From positions 2,318,804-2,382,803 of the forward strand of contig NC_089586.1 in assembly GCF_019320115.1 (NCBI RefSeq): a DNA stretch of 64,000 bases. Direction: 5' to 3'. The notes under the pieces are model-generated. The model saw only the letters and a program-made list of their open reading frames with translations, was not told the DNA's origin and ran no database searches. The position numbers and the translations under genes are program-made. Of this stretch, positions 47,443 through 57,460 are shown piece by piece. Within the stretch, counting starts at the first letter, position 1. Every line of letters starts with the position of its first letter. The stretch comes from Miscanthus floridulus. Lineage: Eukaryota; Streptophyta; Magnoliopsida; Poales; Poaceae.

Positions 47443-47443
<1 letters not shown>
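43628..47443. mobile_element. Long (3.8 kb) relative of the Micron-like MITE
   Basis: Bounded by TA tracts. The left end (CTGTAGCTACCTACAGAATATCTAATTCTGTAG) and right end (complement: CTATGGCTGGCTACAGAATACCTAATTCTGTGG) belong to the same terminal family as the short MITEs, in inverted orientation. The interior is AT-rich with many TTACGAGAATT-like words (43970-45650), then a GC-rich block (46550-47300). Open frames in the GC block (for example 46438-46941 on both strands) resemble no protein I recognise. It may be the source-like or composite form of the family; no transposase was found. Confidence 0.55.
43970..45660. repeat. Dispersed TTACGAGAATT words
   Basis: Variants of TTAC(G/A)AGAAT recur at about 43977, 43997, 44058, 44087, 44207, 45247, 45281, 45304, 45354, 45387, 45467 and 45640, with related TTACCACAA and TTATCGTAA at 44275, 44382 and 45219. 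Spacing is irregular, so it is not a simple satellite. Confidence 0.7.

Positions 47444-47505
<62 letters not shown>
47444..47505. repeat. (TA)n microsatellite
   Basis: TA tract of about 62 bp between the long relative and MITE copy 2. Confidence 0.95.
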
Positions 47506-47507
<2 letters not shown>

Positions 47508-47855
47508 GAGAGGCTATTCAGTAGCCGGCTACAAAATAAGTTATTCTGTAGCCACCTCCATTTACTATAATTTTATATACTAATTTACCATAATGTCAAT
47601 ACATATTTACGATTGTTGGGTTACTATAACACATGGGGATATTTACCATAACGTTATATTAAATCACTTAGTAAGGAGTTACTATAATCTCGTAAATTAA
47701 CATAGTAATTATCATAACTCAAAGTGGCTACAGAATAAGTTATAGGGAGAGGCTTTTCATAGTAATTATCATAATCTCGTAAATTAACATAGTAATTATC
47801 ATAACTCAAAGTGGCTACAGAATAAGTTATTATGTAGCCAGCTACAGGATAGTAG

Positions 47856-47858
<3 letters not shown>
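47506..47858 (-). mobile_element. Micron-like MITE, copy 2, with internal duplication
   Basis: Inverted relative to copy 1. A segment of about 75 bp (CATAGTAATTATCATAA...GGCTACAGAATAAGTTAT) is present twice near its right end, separated by GGGAGAGGCTTTT, a fragment of the opposite terminus. This suggests an aberrant repair or partial re-insertion event. Confidence 0.75.

Positions 47859-47936
<78 letters not shown>
47859..47936. repeat. (TA)n microsatellite
   Basis: TA tract of about 78 bp, directly before the plastid insertion. Confidence 0.95.
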
Positions 47937-47939
<3 letters not shown>

Positions 47940-49083
47940 GGAACTGTAACCAAGCCCTCCCATGGGTTCTATACCCGATTCATAACTAGAAAGCTTTTCT
48001 GGTCCTTCGCTAACCGGAGAAGTCCTGAAATCAAAAATACCAAAATGGGAATTCGCAAAATGGAGAAAATCGTTGCAGTCATTGTAGGAAAGTCTAGGGA
48101 CTTCCTTCCTTCTATTAATTTGATCAAAATTCTTTTTTCTTTTCCTGTCTCTATGATTTTCGATGAATGAGCCTATGGTAATGCTTTTATCTCTATTCTT
48201 TGTCCGAATAGACCGTCGAGTCTACTAATAAGGAAAATCAAACTATACTAAAGGAAACATAAGATATCCATCCTAAAATGGAAAAAATACGTATATATTA
48301 GGGCTATATGGATTCGAACCATAGACCTTCTCGGTAAAACAGATCAAACGGATTAATATCGAAATGATTCGAACGGTTTCAAAGACCCAACATGCATTTT
48401 TCTGCATTGGGCTCTTTCATCAACTGATGTAAAGATCAATTAATCCACCATAGTTTTTCTTTAGGGAAAGATAATAAGATGCCTCCCTGTGCTCTGATTG
48501 ATTATTTGTCTTATGATCTATCTAGGAGCAATACCAAAGTGTTTCAAAGGAGGATTACCTTGACTTAGGTCTGCCTCCGGCCTAAATGAAATCAACCTAA
48601 GTGAAATAGAGTCTCTATCGTTCCGCTGCAAGAGTTTACTACGAGACTTCATACACCTTAAAGTTCATAGAACGAAAAGAAGTTTTTTGGAGGCCCTTAT
48701 CCTCATTACGCCTAGCATTGAGTGGGCTGGATATTTACCTTATCAACTAGCAAATCAATAGGGATTCTATTTGATTAATCACCTGAATTGGCACCTGAAT
48801 CGGACTGAACCGACTGTTTGTCAGGCTACTGTTCTCCTATTCTTTCGAATCCATGAAGTAAGACATTGATTTTGCAATAAGGTCAATTATGTTCATTGCA
48901 TAATAAGTTCCCTTGAAAAGCATTGGCGCCCGTGTAAGCGAGTTGCTCTACCGAATTGAGCTATAGCCCTTGTCAGAGATATCTTAACATATAGATAATT
49001 TCTTATCAAGATGAATATTCTCTAATGCCAGAGGATATCCCTTTGATCCGTTTACTATATAACATAAACATACCAATAACGGA
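47937..49083. other. Nuclear plastid DNA insertion (NUPT)
   Basis: About 1.15 kb of plastid-like sequence with a whole trnV-UAC including its group II intron and both flanking spacers. The base composition and the tRNA identify it as chloroplast DNA. The right end merges into MITE copy 3. Confidence 0.8.
48299..48970 (-). tRNA. trnV-UAC: Plastid trnV-UAC copy with group II intron
   Basis: The 5' exon (48932-48970) and 3' exon (48299-48333) fold together: acceptor AGGGCTA pairs with TAGCCCT, the anticodon stem CTCG/CGAG encloses loop CTTACAC (anticodon UAC), and the T-loop GGTTCGAATCC is present. The intron (48334-48931, 598 nt) ends in AC as group II introns do and begins GGGCG where GTGYG is usual, a likely mutation. 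Intron splicing needs plastid factors, so the nuclear copy should not give a working tRNA. Confidence 0.88.
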
Positions 49084-49341
49084 GCGGTATACTCTGCAGC
49101 TGGCTATAGAATAACTTATTCTATAACCACTTTAAGTTACGATAATTACTATGTTAATTTACGAGTTTATAATAACTCCTTGCTAAGTGGTTTACTATAA
49201 CATTACGATAAATATCCCCATGCGTTATAGTAACCCAACCATCGTAAATATGTATTGACATTATCCTAAATTAGTATATAAAATTATCGTAAATGGATGT
49301 GGCTACATAATAACTTATTTTGTAGCTGGCTACTGAATATA

Positions 49342-49343
<2 letters not shown>
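49084..49343 (+). mobile_element. Micron-like MITE, copy 3
   Basis: Same orientation as copy 1: CTGCAGCTGGCTATAGAATAACTTATT at the left end, then GGCTACATAATAACTTATTTTGTAGCTGGC and a TA tract at right. It abuts the plastid insertion with no TA tract between. Confidence 0.7.

Positions 49344-49420
<77 letters not shown>
49344..49420. repeat. (TA)n(CA)n microsatellite
   Basis: About 62 bp of TA followed by eight CA units. Confidence 0.95.
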
Positions 49421-49594
49421 GACAACGTGAATACATATCTATGATAGTTGGGTTACTATAACACATGGAGATATTTACCATAACGTTATAATAAACTACC
49501 TAGTAAGGAGTTACTATAATCTCATAAATTAACATAGTAATTATCGTAAACTCAACGTGGCTACAGAATAAGTTATTTTATAGTCCGCTACATG

Positions 49595-49595
<1 letters not shown>
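49421..49595 (-). mobile_element. Micron-like MITE, copy 4, truncated
   Basis: Holds the inner part and one end (GTGGCTACAGAATAAGTTATTTTATAG) of the family, inverted; the other end is lost at the (CA)n tract. Confidence 0.65.

Positions 49596-49649
<54 letters not shown>
49596..49649. repeat. (TA)n microsatellite
   Basis: TA tract between MITE copy 4 and the Tat-type LTR fragment. Confidence 0.95.
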
Positions 49650-49650
<1 letters not shown>

Positions 49651-49652
<2 letters not shown>

Positions 49653-50700
49653 CGGTGTTTCGAATCACCAACTAGTAAATTTGTGATTTACGCGTCTAGC
49701 CTGGATGGTGTGCTCGGAGTACATAAGAATTTATACTAGTTTGGGCGAAATATCCCTACGTCCAGTCTGCTGCTACTCGTGTTACCGGCATTAGTTTGTA
49801 ATAGGGGTTATAAACGGGCGAGAGAGGGAGCAGGTCCCAAGTCTCTAGTGAAAGGGTCAAATGGAGTTGAGTCTCATTGAGTTCGCTCAGCCGTGTCCTT
49901 CATGGGGCGTCTTGCTTCCCCTTTTATAGATGAAGGGGAAGGCGCATGTTACACGAGGGAAAGAGAGAGAGAAAAGCGAGGAGGACGAAGGCCTCTGAGA
50001 TCGTGGCGCCCTTCATCTCCTTTACGCGGGTCCCGCCGGTCCTGTAAATGATGACAGGGACGGCTCCACGTCGCGACCCTGTTCATCATTGGCGCGGGCG
50101 TCGTCATCCGATCGTGGCGCTCCAATCCATCCCGGCGGGCGGCATGGTTAGCAGATACCCCAGTCGGAAGTCGTACGGGGATTAGGTAGCATAGTGCCGG
50201 CACGTCCGACAGTGTTGACGACGTGAGTCCTCAGGTATGGCTCGTCGTGGCCGTGGGTCACATCAAGACGCCCGTACTCCATTTCTGGTATCAGAAGTTT
50301 GACCCTGGGTTCGTACTCTTAGACCCGTAGTGGTTGGGGGCAGTACGGACCCCGTCGGGCGAGGCGTAATCCCCCTTCGAGGGGTCTGGCGAGGCGAAGT
50401 ACGTGCCCGAGGGGTCGGGCGAGACGGAGCCCGCACCCTCGGGGTCAGGCGTGATGGAGCACCCTCGGGACCGGGTGAAACGGGGCCGTGCCCTCGGGGT
50501 CAGGCGTGACGGAACCCGCGCCCTCAGGGTCGGGCGAAACGGAGCATGCCCTCGGGATCGGGCGAGACGGGGCCCGCGCCCTCAGGGTCGGACGTGACGG
50601 AGCCCGCGCCCTCGGGGTTGGGCGACACGAAACCCGTACCTTCGGGGTCAGGCGAGACTAAGATACGCTCTTGACCATCTGAGCGAGTTGGTGTTCGCAG
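49651..50700 (-). mobile_element. Tat-type LTR and 3' region fragment
   Basis: Begins TGTCGGTGTTTCG, like the Tat LTR at 4405. It shares its features (tract around CTAGTTTGGGCGAAATATCC and a minus-strand TATAAAA box at about 49922-49928) and runs into a GC-rich minisatellite. The border between LTR and subterminal region is not clear and no second LTR is present. Confidence 0.55.
50376..50652. repeat. GC-rich minisatellite, about 30 bp unit
   Basis: Eight to ten degenerate copies of a unit built from CCCTCGGGGTCGGGCG followed by AGACGGAGCCCGCG. Copies differ in length by a few bases, so it is not a CRISPR array. Sits where Tat elements have subterminal repeats. Confidence 0.85.
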
Positions 50701-51510
50701 CCATTAGCTTCCTTCCTACAAGTATCCCTAATAATGATGACCGACAATATTATAAGTATTGTGTTCTGCTAGCACGTTCTACTAAAAACAGTACACTCTG
50801 TTTTTTAGAATCAGAGACATAGCATAGTTTGGAGCTATCTGTTCTTTTTTTTCCAATTTCCTTTTAACGACGAACTGAGCTGTTATCTGGCTAGTTTATG
50901 AAGACACTACTTGCTGTTAATATTTGCCTTGCTGTTGATTTCTTGGTTTTACAGCTAGTTTTGCTGGAAGTAACTAGATAATGTAGAACTGTTTAGGCCC
51001 CATAACCTGTTTCCTTGTATACAATTTTTGCACGCCCGTTTTCTTTTTGTGTCATTTTGAAGCATGAATGCTTTCAGGGATCGGTGGAAGTTTGATAACG
51101 CGTCATTGGATTTTAATTTAGTAGTATTATAATGTGTTTGAGTAGATTTTCCCCTTGACAGAATCTGCCTTTCTTGAAGTTTAGATCGTCCAATGGTTTG
51201 TTACAATGGTTGTTCTTTGAACGTTGTGTAAGGTTCAAATTTGTGCGTTCAGTTTTGTATTGCCTCCCATATTTCTCTTTATGCTCAGGAACTCAGTAAT
51301 TTTCTGTCACTGTCTTGTCATATTTCCTTTGGATCTCAACCTAACCATCACTTGTTGCCAACTTGCGTCTTCCGTAAGCCTTGCTTATGCAAAATATAGC
51401 TTCACTGACCCATCTAACAAACAAGCAGAGCCCCTGCTTATTTTAAGATCGACTTTGTGTGAAGTTCATTTCTTTCAAGTGGAAGTTTCCTGTCTTTTAT
51501 CTAAATCCAG
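50701..51510. other. Spacer, possible intron
   Basis: AT-moderate sequence with T-rich stretches, ending in a splice-acceptor-like CTTTTATCTAAATCCAG. No protein recognised. Confidence 0.3.
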
Positions 51511-51629
51511 TTGAAAACAAACAATTGCTGAATGCTGATGGAAAAACCGGACCAAAGACAAGGAATGTAAAGCACCGTATGAGCGAGCACAGAAAGTGGA
51601 ATAGACAAATATTTGGCCTGGTAGTATGA
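51511..51629 (+). CDS. Possible orphan terminal exon
   Basis: After the acceptor-like AG at 51510 the frame is open for 39 codons, polar and basic (ADGKTGPKTRNVKHRMSEH, then RKWNRQIFGLVV) and ends in TGA 51627-51629. It looks like real protein rather than random frame but I cannot name the family. It may be a relic or captured end of a host gene; no upstream exons were identified. Confidence 0.3.
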
Positions 51630-51826
51630 TCATTTTTTAAAGTTTATAAACCCTGATAGCATAGCATTGGATTAGCGCTGGTGCAACTTTGTTTAAGATC
51701 TCTGCCCAGTTGCGCTTACTTGCAATTTTAGCCTGCAGGCAGCAACCATCGAATATTGTTGTTGGTTATAAAGTGTGCAGTGTTTGTGTCTTGTGTGATT
51801 CCTCACTCCCAGCATTATGTGATTGA

Positions 51827-52138
51827 GGATCAGTTTGGCACAGAAAAGCTGTTTTTTTGGAAAACAGTTGCACAAACAGCTTTTTAAGTAAAGTTGATCT
51901 GTCTTGGAACAGTTGCACAGTGAGGTTGATCTGTTTTAAAAAAAATGTTTGACAAAATAGCTTCACCAACAACTCATGAGAGAGGAAGCTAGGATAAACT
52001 ACTATTTTTAGCTTCAACCCAACTCACGTCGTTATGAGAAAAGAAAAGAACAACTTCACCCGTAAAGCTGTTTTAAAAATGAGTGTTTGGCTAAAAAAAA
52101 CGGCTCATAAAGCTATTGTAAGTGTGCCACACAGGTCC
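51827..52138. mobile_element. MITE with GGCACA-type ends
   Basis: Ends GGATCAGTTTGGCACA and (complement) GGACCTGTGTGGCACA, with TGA on both outer sides (51824-51826 and 52139-52141), a possible 3 bp target duplication as in PIF/Harbinger-type elements. The interior has repeats of AAAGCTGTTT and AACAGTTGCAC; no coding. Confidence 0.6.
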
Positions 52139-52149
52139 TGAATCTTCTT

Positions 52150-52288
52150 CAGCCTATTCATTTGGCTGTGGCTTGTCGTAAATGATCGTAAATTTCTAGC
52201 CGGAACAGTATTTTTCTTTCATATAAACCAGCCAGCAGTACTTTTTCACGAACCAGCAACGATATAAACCAGCCAACCAAACCGGCTG
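52150..52288. mobile_element. Short Andropogoneae-type MITE
   Basis: Carries the phrases TTGGCTGTGGCTTGTCGTAA, CCGGAACAGTATTTTTCT and ATATAAACCAGCCAACC, familiar from a very common short repeat in sorghum, sugarcane and maize DNA. Ends CAGCC.../...GGCTG are inverted. Confidence 0.6.
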
Positions 52289-53269
52289 CTTGATGTTGGC
52301 AAGTCTTATATTCAAATATGGTTGTCGATCTCTAGCAGAACTCGATAGCGTCTTCTACGTTGAATCCAATTCAGAAGTAGCTTGCCAGCGGCTCTTTACT
52401 ATATAGTAATTCTATACGTATTCATGTTCTAGGTTGGGAGATATAACTTTTTACCATTATAATCAATATCACCTCCTAAGATAACATGTTAACGGTTGCC
52501 ACTGTATTTTCACCAGCAATGAGAGAAAATAGTTATAAATTTATCACTTTTACTTGTGTGGCACATCAGCTCCTCATACCATCACGGATTCGAGTCGGCT
52601 GGACGTGTGAAATGTCTCTCCTACCCTGCCTTCTTCCTGCTCCTCTAGCACGACCCGCTCAACCTATCCACCGCTCATCTCCCTGGCCACGGGGCCTCCC
52701 TGCGCGCCAGCTGCTTCTCGTGCCTCGGCGACTCCAACCACCGCGTGCACGTGCAGACTTTCGAGCAGGCCACGAGAGAGGGCCTCGACCCGCGCAACCT
52801 GACCCTCTCCGTCCATCGTCCGCCCCCACAGCCATGGACACTGACAGTGACGACCTCCGCGAGCTCTTGGTCACGGACCTCTCCGACCTCCACGAGTGCT
52901 TGGTCGCGGACCTCGCCGACCTCCGCGAGCTTGGACTCTTCCACAGAATCGTCCACAACGAATAATTCGAGTCCCTGCTCGTGTACTGCCCGCAACACGT
53001 CGAAGCCCAACTGCTGCCCGTCGCCGGCGCACAATCGACGGTCTCCTCTGCGTGTTCGTGGCACGGCGGGGAGGAGGCTCTGGTGCTGTTGTTGAGGCAC
53101 TGGCACTCGGCCTTCCCGGGGATGCACAGGCCGCACGCGCCGCGTGCACAACATCGGCAGCTCGCACCGCTCCGTTGCGTTTTCTGGCTACGCCATCAGG
53201 GCCGTGTGCTGCCAGTACGTCGGCATTGTCCGGCCGCCATAGAACTCCATGCGCAGCGCCATGTACGTC

Positions 53270-53440
53270 TTGCCAACGACCAAATCCCCAAGCTGCTCAA
53301 CCTGATGGAGGCCTCATGGGGCATCGCGCGCCGCTGCCTCACCATGTACGCCATGCACCTGGTGGAGCGCTTCGACTGCATCGTCATGTTCCTCGTGTCC
53401 GACGACGACCGCTTCTCGCTCACCTCCTCCGACTTGAGTC
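53270..53440 (+). pseudogene. Captured fragment, possibly of a CHX-type cation/H+ antiporter
   Basis: A frame with IPKLLNLMEASWGIARRCLTMYAMHLVE resembles the soluble C-terminal region of plant CHX transporters, where 'LLEAS ... YALHLVEL' is conserved. The match is short and recalled from family patterns only; no membrane segments are present. Lies between the left TIR and the F-box-like fragment. Confidence 0.35.
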
Positions 53441-53458
53441 CGAGCATCTGCGACGGCG

Positions 53459-53700
53459 CTAGCCATGAACTGGCGCCATGTGTGGGGGCGGGACCCGCTA
53501 CTCGTCGATGACGCGCACCTCCTCGGCGCCGGCGGGACCTCCGACGTCCACGTCGTGCGCGCGCTCGCGTGCTGCGTGACCACGCACCCTGGGCCCGTCC
53601 ACGGCGTGCGCGTCACTCGCGGCTCCTTCTATGCGCACGAGTACGCGCTCTGGTGCTTGGTCGCAGTCTCGCAGACCTCGCCGACCTCCGGAGGCTAGTG
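53459..53700 (+). pseudogene. Captured F-box/LRR (FBD-type) protein fragment
   Basis: The frame starting MNWRHVWGRDPLLVDDAHLL matches the second half of the F-box in grass F-box/FBD proteins (usually SRRWRHLWxxxPL). It continues to a TTHPGPVHGVRVTRG phrase typical of the segment after the F-box in these proteins. The first half of the F-box and the LRR/FBD parts are missing, so it is a fragment, not a gene. Confidence 0.6.
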
Positions 53701-53865
53701 TTGCCGGCGAAGGAGGCAAGGCCGAACGTGGCACGCATGGCGTCGGGCACCCGCCCGGAGAGCTGGTTGTTGCAGGCGTTGAACTCCACGAGGCGGGGGA
53801 GCGCGACGGCATCGACGTGCTCTAGCTACAGGAGCAGCTTGCGTTCCTCAATGACACCGGCCACA
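53690..53865 (-). pseudogene. Captured LRR receptor-like kinase fragment
   Basis: On the minus strand the frame reads LPRLVEFNACNNQLSGRVPD followed by FGLASFAGNTSLR, the last leucine-rich repeat and juxtamembrane lead-in of LRR receptor-like kinases. No transmembrane or kinase part follows; opposite in orientation to the neighbouring F-box fragment. Confidence 0.65.
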
Positions 53866-54318
53866 GCTGCCCCTGTTGACGCGAGTGGGCAAACAAAAGT
53901 GCCGTAGAGTGCTCGACGCCATGGACCTCCTCGTGGAGATGATACGCGGGGCCTGCTCAAGGGAGAGGGTGGAGCTCCTGGCCGACTGCAAGCGAGAGGC
54001 CCTGAGGGTGTTCGACAAAATGCCAGCTGCGTGGGTGGAGAGGAAGGTGATGGAAAGGAGAGGAAAAGGGCAGGAGGGACATTTCACACATCCTGCTGAC
54101 TCGAATCCACGCTGGCATGAGGAGTTGGCGTGCCACATGAGCAAAAGTGATAAATTCGTAGCTATTTTCTCTCATCGCTGGTGAAAATATAGTGGCAACC
54201 ATTAAGATGCTATTTGAGAATATGTCATTGGTTATAATGGTAAAAAAAATTAAATCTCCCTTCTAGGTTGAATAGGAGTAGCTTCGCAACCGTTAATTTT
54301 TACTAAATAGTAATCCTA

Positions 54319-54323
54319 TGCTC
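54319..54323. repeat. Target site duplication TGCTC (left copy)
   Basis: TGCTC before the LTR start matches TGCTC at 59845-59849 after its end. Confidence 0.85.
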
Positions 54324-54777
54324 TGTAACACCCTAAAATTTGTAGTTTCGAAAATAGAATTAAAATGCTTGAATTGTGAATTTTTTGTACTCATGAAACA
54401 TAGGAAAATAATATTTTCATTAAATTAAAATTCATCATACGGTAGCAACATGGTTGTGCATACATGTTGTTGCATAGTATTTCTTTTGTATTGTATGGTT
54501 TGAAACTAAACTTTAAATTATTTCAAATAGATTTGAAAATGCATTTGAAAAACACTTGAGATAAAAAAGAAAATGGTATTCCTCTCCTCTCTTTCTTTGG
54601 CCTAGCCGGCCTATTCTCCCTCTCCCGGCCCAGCTCTCCCTCAGCTCCCGTAGCCCAGTGCGCTCTCTCCCGCGCGGCCCTCTTTTCCCTCTCTCTTGCG
54701 TGGCCCAACTGGCGACTCAGCGGCAGCAGCCCACAACCGCACCCGCGCCTTCCCCTCTTCACCGGCCCAACACCAAG

Positions 54778-54782
54778 CCGTG
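54778..54782. repeat. Target site duplication CCGTG (left copy of nested solo LTR)
   Basis: CCGTG here and TCGTG at 57225-57229; one C/T difference. Confidence 0.7.
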
Positions 54783-57224
54783 TGTAAGGTCGAGATGGCG
54801 GACTAGAGGGGGGTGAATAGTCTTTTCTAAATTTAATCGTGTTGGCTAACCGAAACAAATGTGGAATTAAAACTATCGGTCTAGCCAAGATTACACTCCT
54901 CTATCTATGTTCTCTAGCACCTTGCAAAGATCCTAATTAAGCAACAAAGGTGTCGGGCTAACTAGAGCTCACCTAACTAATTCTAGGAGCAAGGTCACAC
55001 AAACCTATGCCACTAGTATTTCAAGCAATGAGGGAGCTCCTACACATGCTAGTAAGAAAAAACACAAAGCCAACTAAACCCACTAGCAATGCTCAATAAC
55101 AAGGCAACCAATGCCAAATTAAAGAGCGCAAATACTTAGCTACACAAACTAAGTAAAGTGACTAACAAGGTTACACAAACCAAATTAGCCACACAAGGAA
55201 GCTACTTCTATGCTACACAAGCAAGAAGATAACTAGTGAGCAACACAAGCTAACTAATTACAAGAGCAACTACATAAGCATAATGTATATAAAAGTAATC
55301 ACAAGCTTGTGTAAGGGGATTGCAAACCAATGGGAAGAACAAGATTGACATGGTGATTTTCTCCCGAGGTTCACGTGCTTTCCAACACGCAACGTCTCTG
55401 TTGTGTCGACCGCTCACTTGGTGGTTTGGCGGCTAATTGGCATCACCCACCAAGCCCGCACGTCGGGCACCGCAAGAACCTACCCCGAAAGTGAGAGTAG
55501 CTCAATGACACGCTCAACTAGAGTTGCTCTTTGTGGCTCCCACGGGGCGAGCACAATGCCCCTCACAAAGCTCTTCTCTAGAGCACCGCACAAGCTTCTT
55601 ACGGGCTTCGACGGAGACCACCACCAAGCCATCTAGGAAGTGGCAACCTCCAAGAATAACAAGCACCACCAGCTTGCAAGATGAACATCTAGTGCCACTC
55701 GATGCAACCTCATGATGCAATCGCACTAGAATCGCTCTCTCACACAATCGAATGATCACTATCAAGCATATATGAGATGAAGGGCTCCTAAGCACACTCA
55801 AGCATGGACACAAAGTCCCCCAAGGTGCTCAACCCAAGCCATGGCCGAGACCACCTTCTATTTATAGCCTCATGGGCTAAACTAGCCATTACCCCTTCAC
55901 TAGGCAAATTTCAGGATGACCGGACGCTCCGGTTAGATCGACCGGACGCACTCTGTCAGCGTCTAGTCACTCTATGCCGTCCATGTGTCGCTCTATGTTC
56001 AACCGCAATCGCTTGATCTCAACGGTCAAGTGATGACCGAACACAGCTGCTCAAAGTGACCGGACGTAGGACCCCAGCGTCCGATCATTTCTAGTAAGGT
56101 TCCAGTCACGACCGGACGCGTCCGGTCGATCATGATCAGACGTAGCATCAGTATCCGGTCCTTCTTCAACTTTTTTGCGTCGCCTATGTCACCGTACGTT
56201 AACCTGACCGGACGCACCATGCCAGTGTCCGGTCACTTTCAGCGCCAGCGTCCGGTCGAAGACCGACGCCTACACGCTATCTGCCGCCACTGACTAGACG
56301 CAGGACCCCAGCGTCTAGTCCACTCTGTGAGACCCTGTCTTTTCTATATAGGGTGCCGGTGGCACCGTCGGACTATCCGCACTCTACGAGTGGACACTCC
56401 ACCGATGAAGTTTTGAACCCTTGCCTCTGTTCCTTCGCCGAGTTGATCCATATCAACTCCAACTTTATCTCCTTTGTAAATGTGCCAACACCACCAAGTG
56501 TACACCACCATGTGTATGTGTGTTAGCATTTTCATAAACATTTTCCAAAGGATTAGCCACTCAACTTGCCACGCCACTCAATCCTAGCGATGATGCAAAG
56601 TTAGATCACTCTAGTGGCACTAGACCAATATGCAAACAAGTTTGCCCCTCTTGATAGTATGGCCATCTATCCTAAACCTGGTCATCAATTTCTCTACACA
56701 CCTATGACCGGTGAAATGAAATGCCCTAGGTTATACCTTTGCCTTGCACATTCCATTCCATCTCCTTCAATGTCGATGCAACACATGCACCAACACGATC
56801 AACAATGATATGATCCGCTTCATATCATCACGTGATCTTGTTGGTTCATCGATCTTGACCTCACTTGCTTTTCACTGTTGTCTTCGTCCATCGGTGCCAA
56901 GTCTTGCTCAAGCTTCACCACCATGCGGTCCATCGCTCTAAAGCCTCCAACTTGCCCTTCACGCTTGCAACTAGTCCATCAAGCCAAGTCATGTCATGAT
57001 CTTCTCCACCTTGATCTCATGACTCAGTGTCATGTCTCATTTGCAATGAGCTCCTTCATCATCACATGTGTGAGTTTTGCAACATCTTCAAACCATTTTC
57101 ACCTTCATGGCATATGTTGCTCACATACATGTACCTATGGACTAATCACCTATATATCTCATATAAACACAATTAGTCCACCTAGGTTGTCACTTAATTA
57201 CCAAAACCACACAAGGACCTTTCA
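54783..57224 (-). mobile_element. Copia-type solo LTR nested in the Tekay-like solo LTR
   Basis: 2,442 bp, same family as the LTR at 32456-34596 on the other strand: the minus strand starts TGAAAGGTCCTTGTGTGG and ends CCATCTCGACCTTACA. A TATA box lies at 55858-55866 (complement). The stretch 55915-56340 is made of ACCGGACGC and CAGCGTC words, different from the words in the same place of the other copy. Confidence 0.85.
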
Positions 57225-57450
57225 TCGTGGCCTAGCCATGAGCCAGCCCACAGCCCGTGTGAAGCCACACACCTGCCTCCCTCTCGTGCTGTCACTGCAC
57301 CGTGGCCCTGCATCCTCTCTCTCACTAATAGCTAGGACCCACCTATTAGCTCTGTCTCCTACCTCTTGTTGCCAACCTGAACACTATGCTGTGATCGTGT
57401 CCATCTCAGTTACGTGCCCCCTCGGTGGCATGCGCCCCACGCCCTTTGGC

Positions 57451-57460
57451 TTTATAAATA
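57451..57460 (+). promoter_or_regulatory. TATA box of the Tekay-like solo LTR
   Basis: TTTATAAATA within TTTGGCTTTATAAATAGCGC, followed by a GC-rich leader; the best TATA box seen in this window. Confidence 0.65.

Larger units (their letters stand above)
52396..54314. mobile_element. Pack-MULE-like transposon with captured gene fragments
   Basis: Long terminal inverted repeats of about 240 bp (52396-52635 and 54075-54314) surround 1.4 kb of GC-rich coding-like pieces in mixed orientation. The repeats align throughout, for example CACCAGCAATGAGAGAAAAT with the complement CACCAGCGATGAGAGAAAAT, and GTGTGAAATGTCTCTCCT with GTGTGAAATGTCCCTCCT. No transposase is present. This is the architecture of Mutator-derived Pack-MULEs, which are abundant in grasses. 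The 9 bp target duplication was not resolved; a solo LTR sits ten bases beyond the right end. Confidence 0.75.

Noticed and set aside
48299..48970. A functional nuclear tRNA-Val gene
   Set aside because: Contains a 598 nt group II intron that nuclear machinery would not remove; best explained as plastid DNA.
49284..49481. Small protein with a Tyr-Ile repeat
   Set aside because: Translation of a (TA)n(CA)n microsatellite.
50376..50652. CRISPR-like array
   Set aside because: Eukaryotic context, no distinct spacers, units drift gradually in sequence and length.
52396..54314. Simple local inverted duplication instead of a transposon
   Set aside because: Not excluded, but TIR length, absence of transposase and several unrelated gene pieces in between fit a Pack-MULE better.
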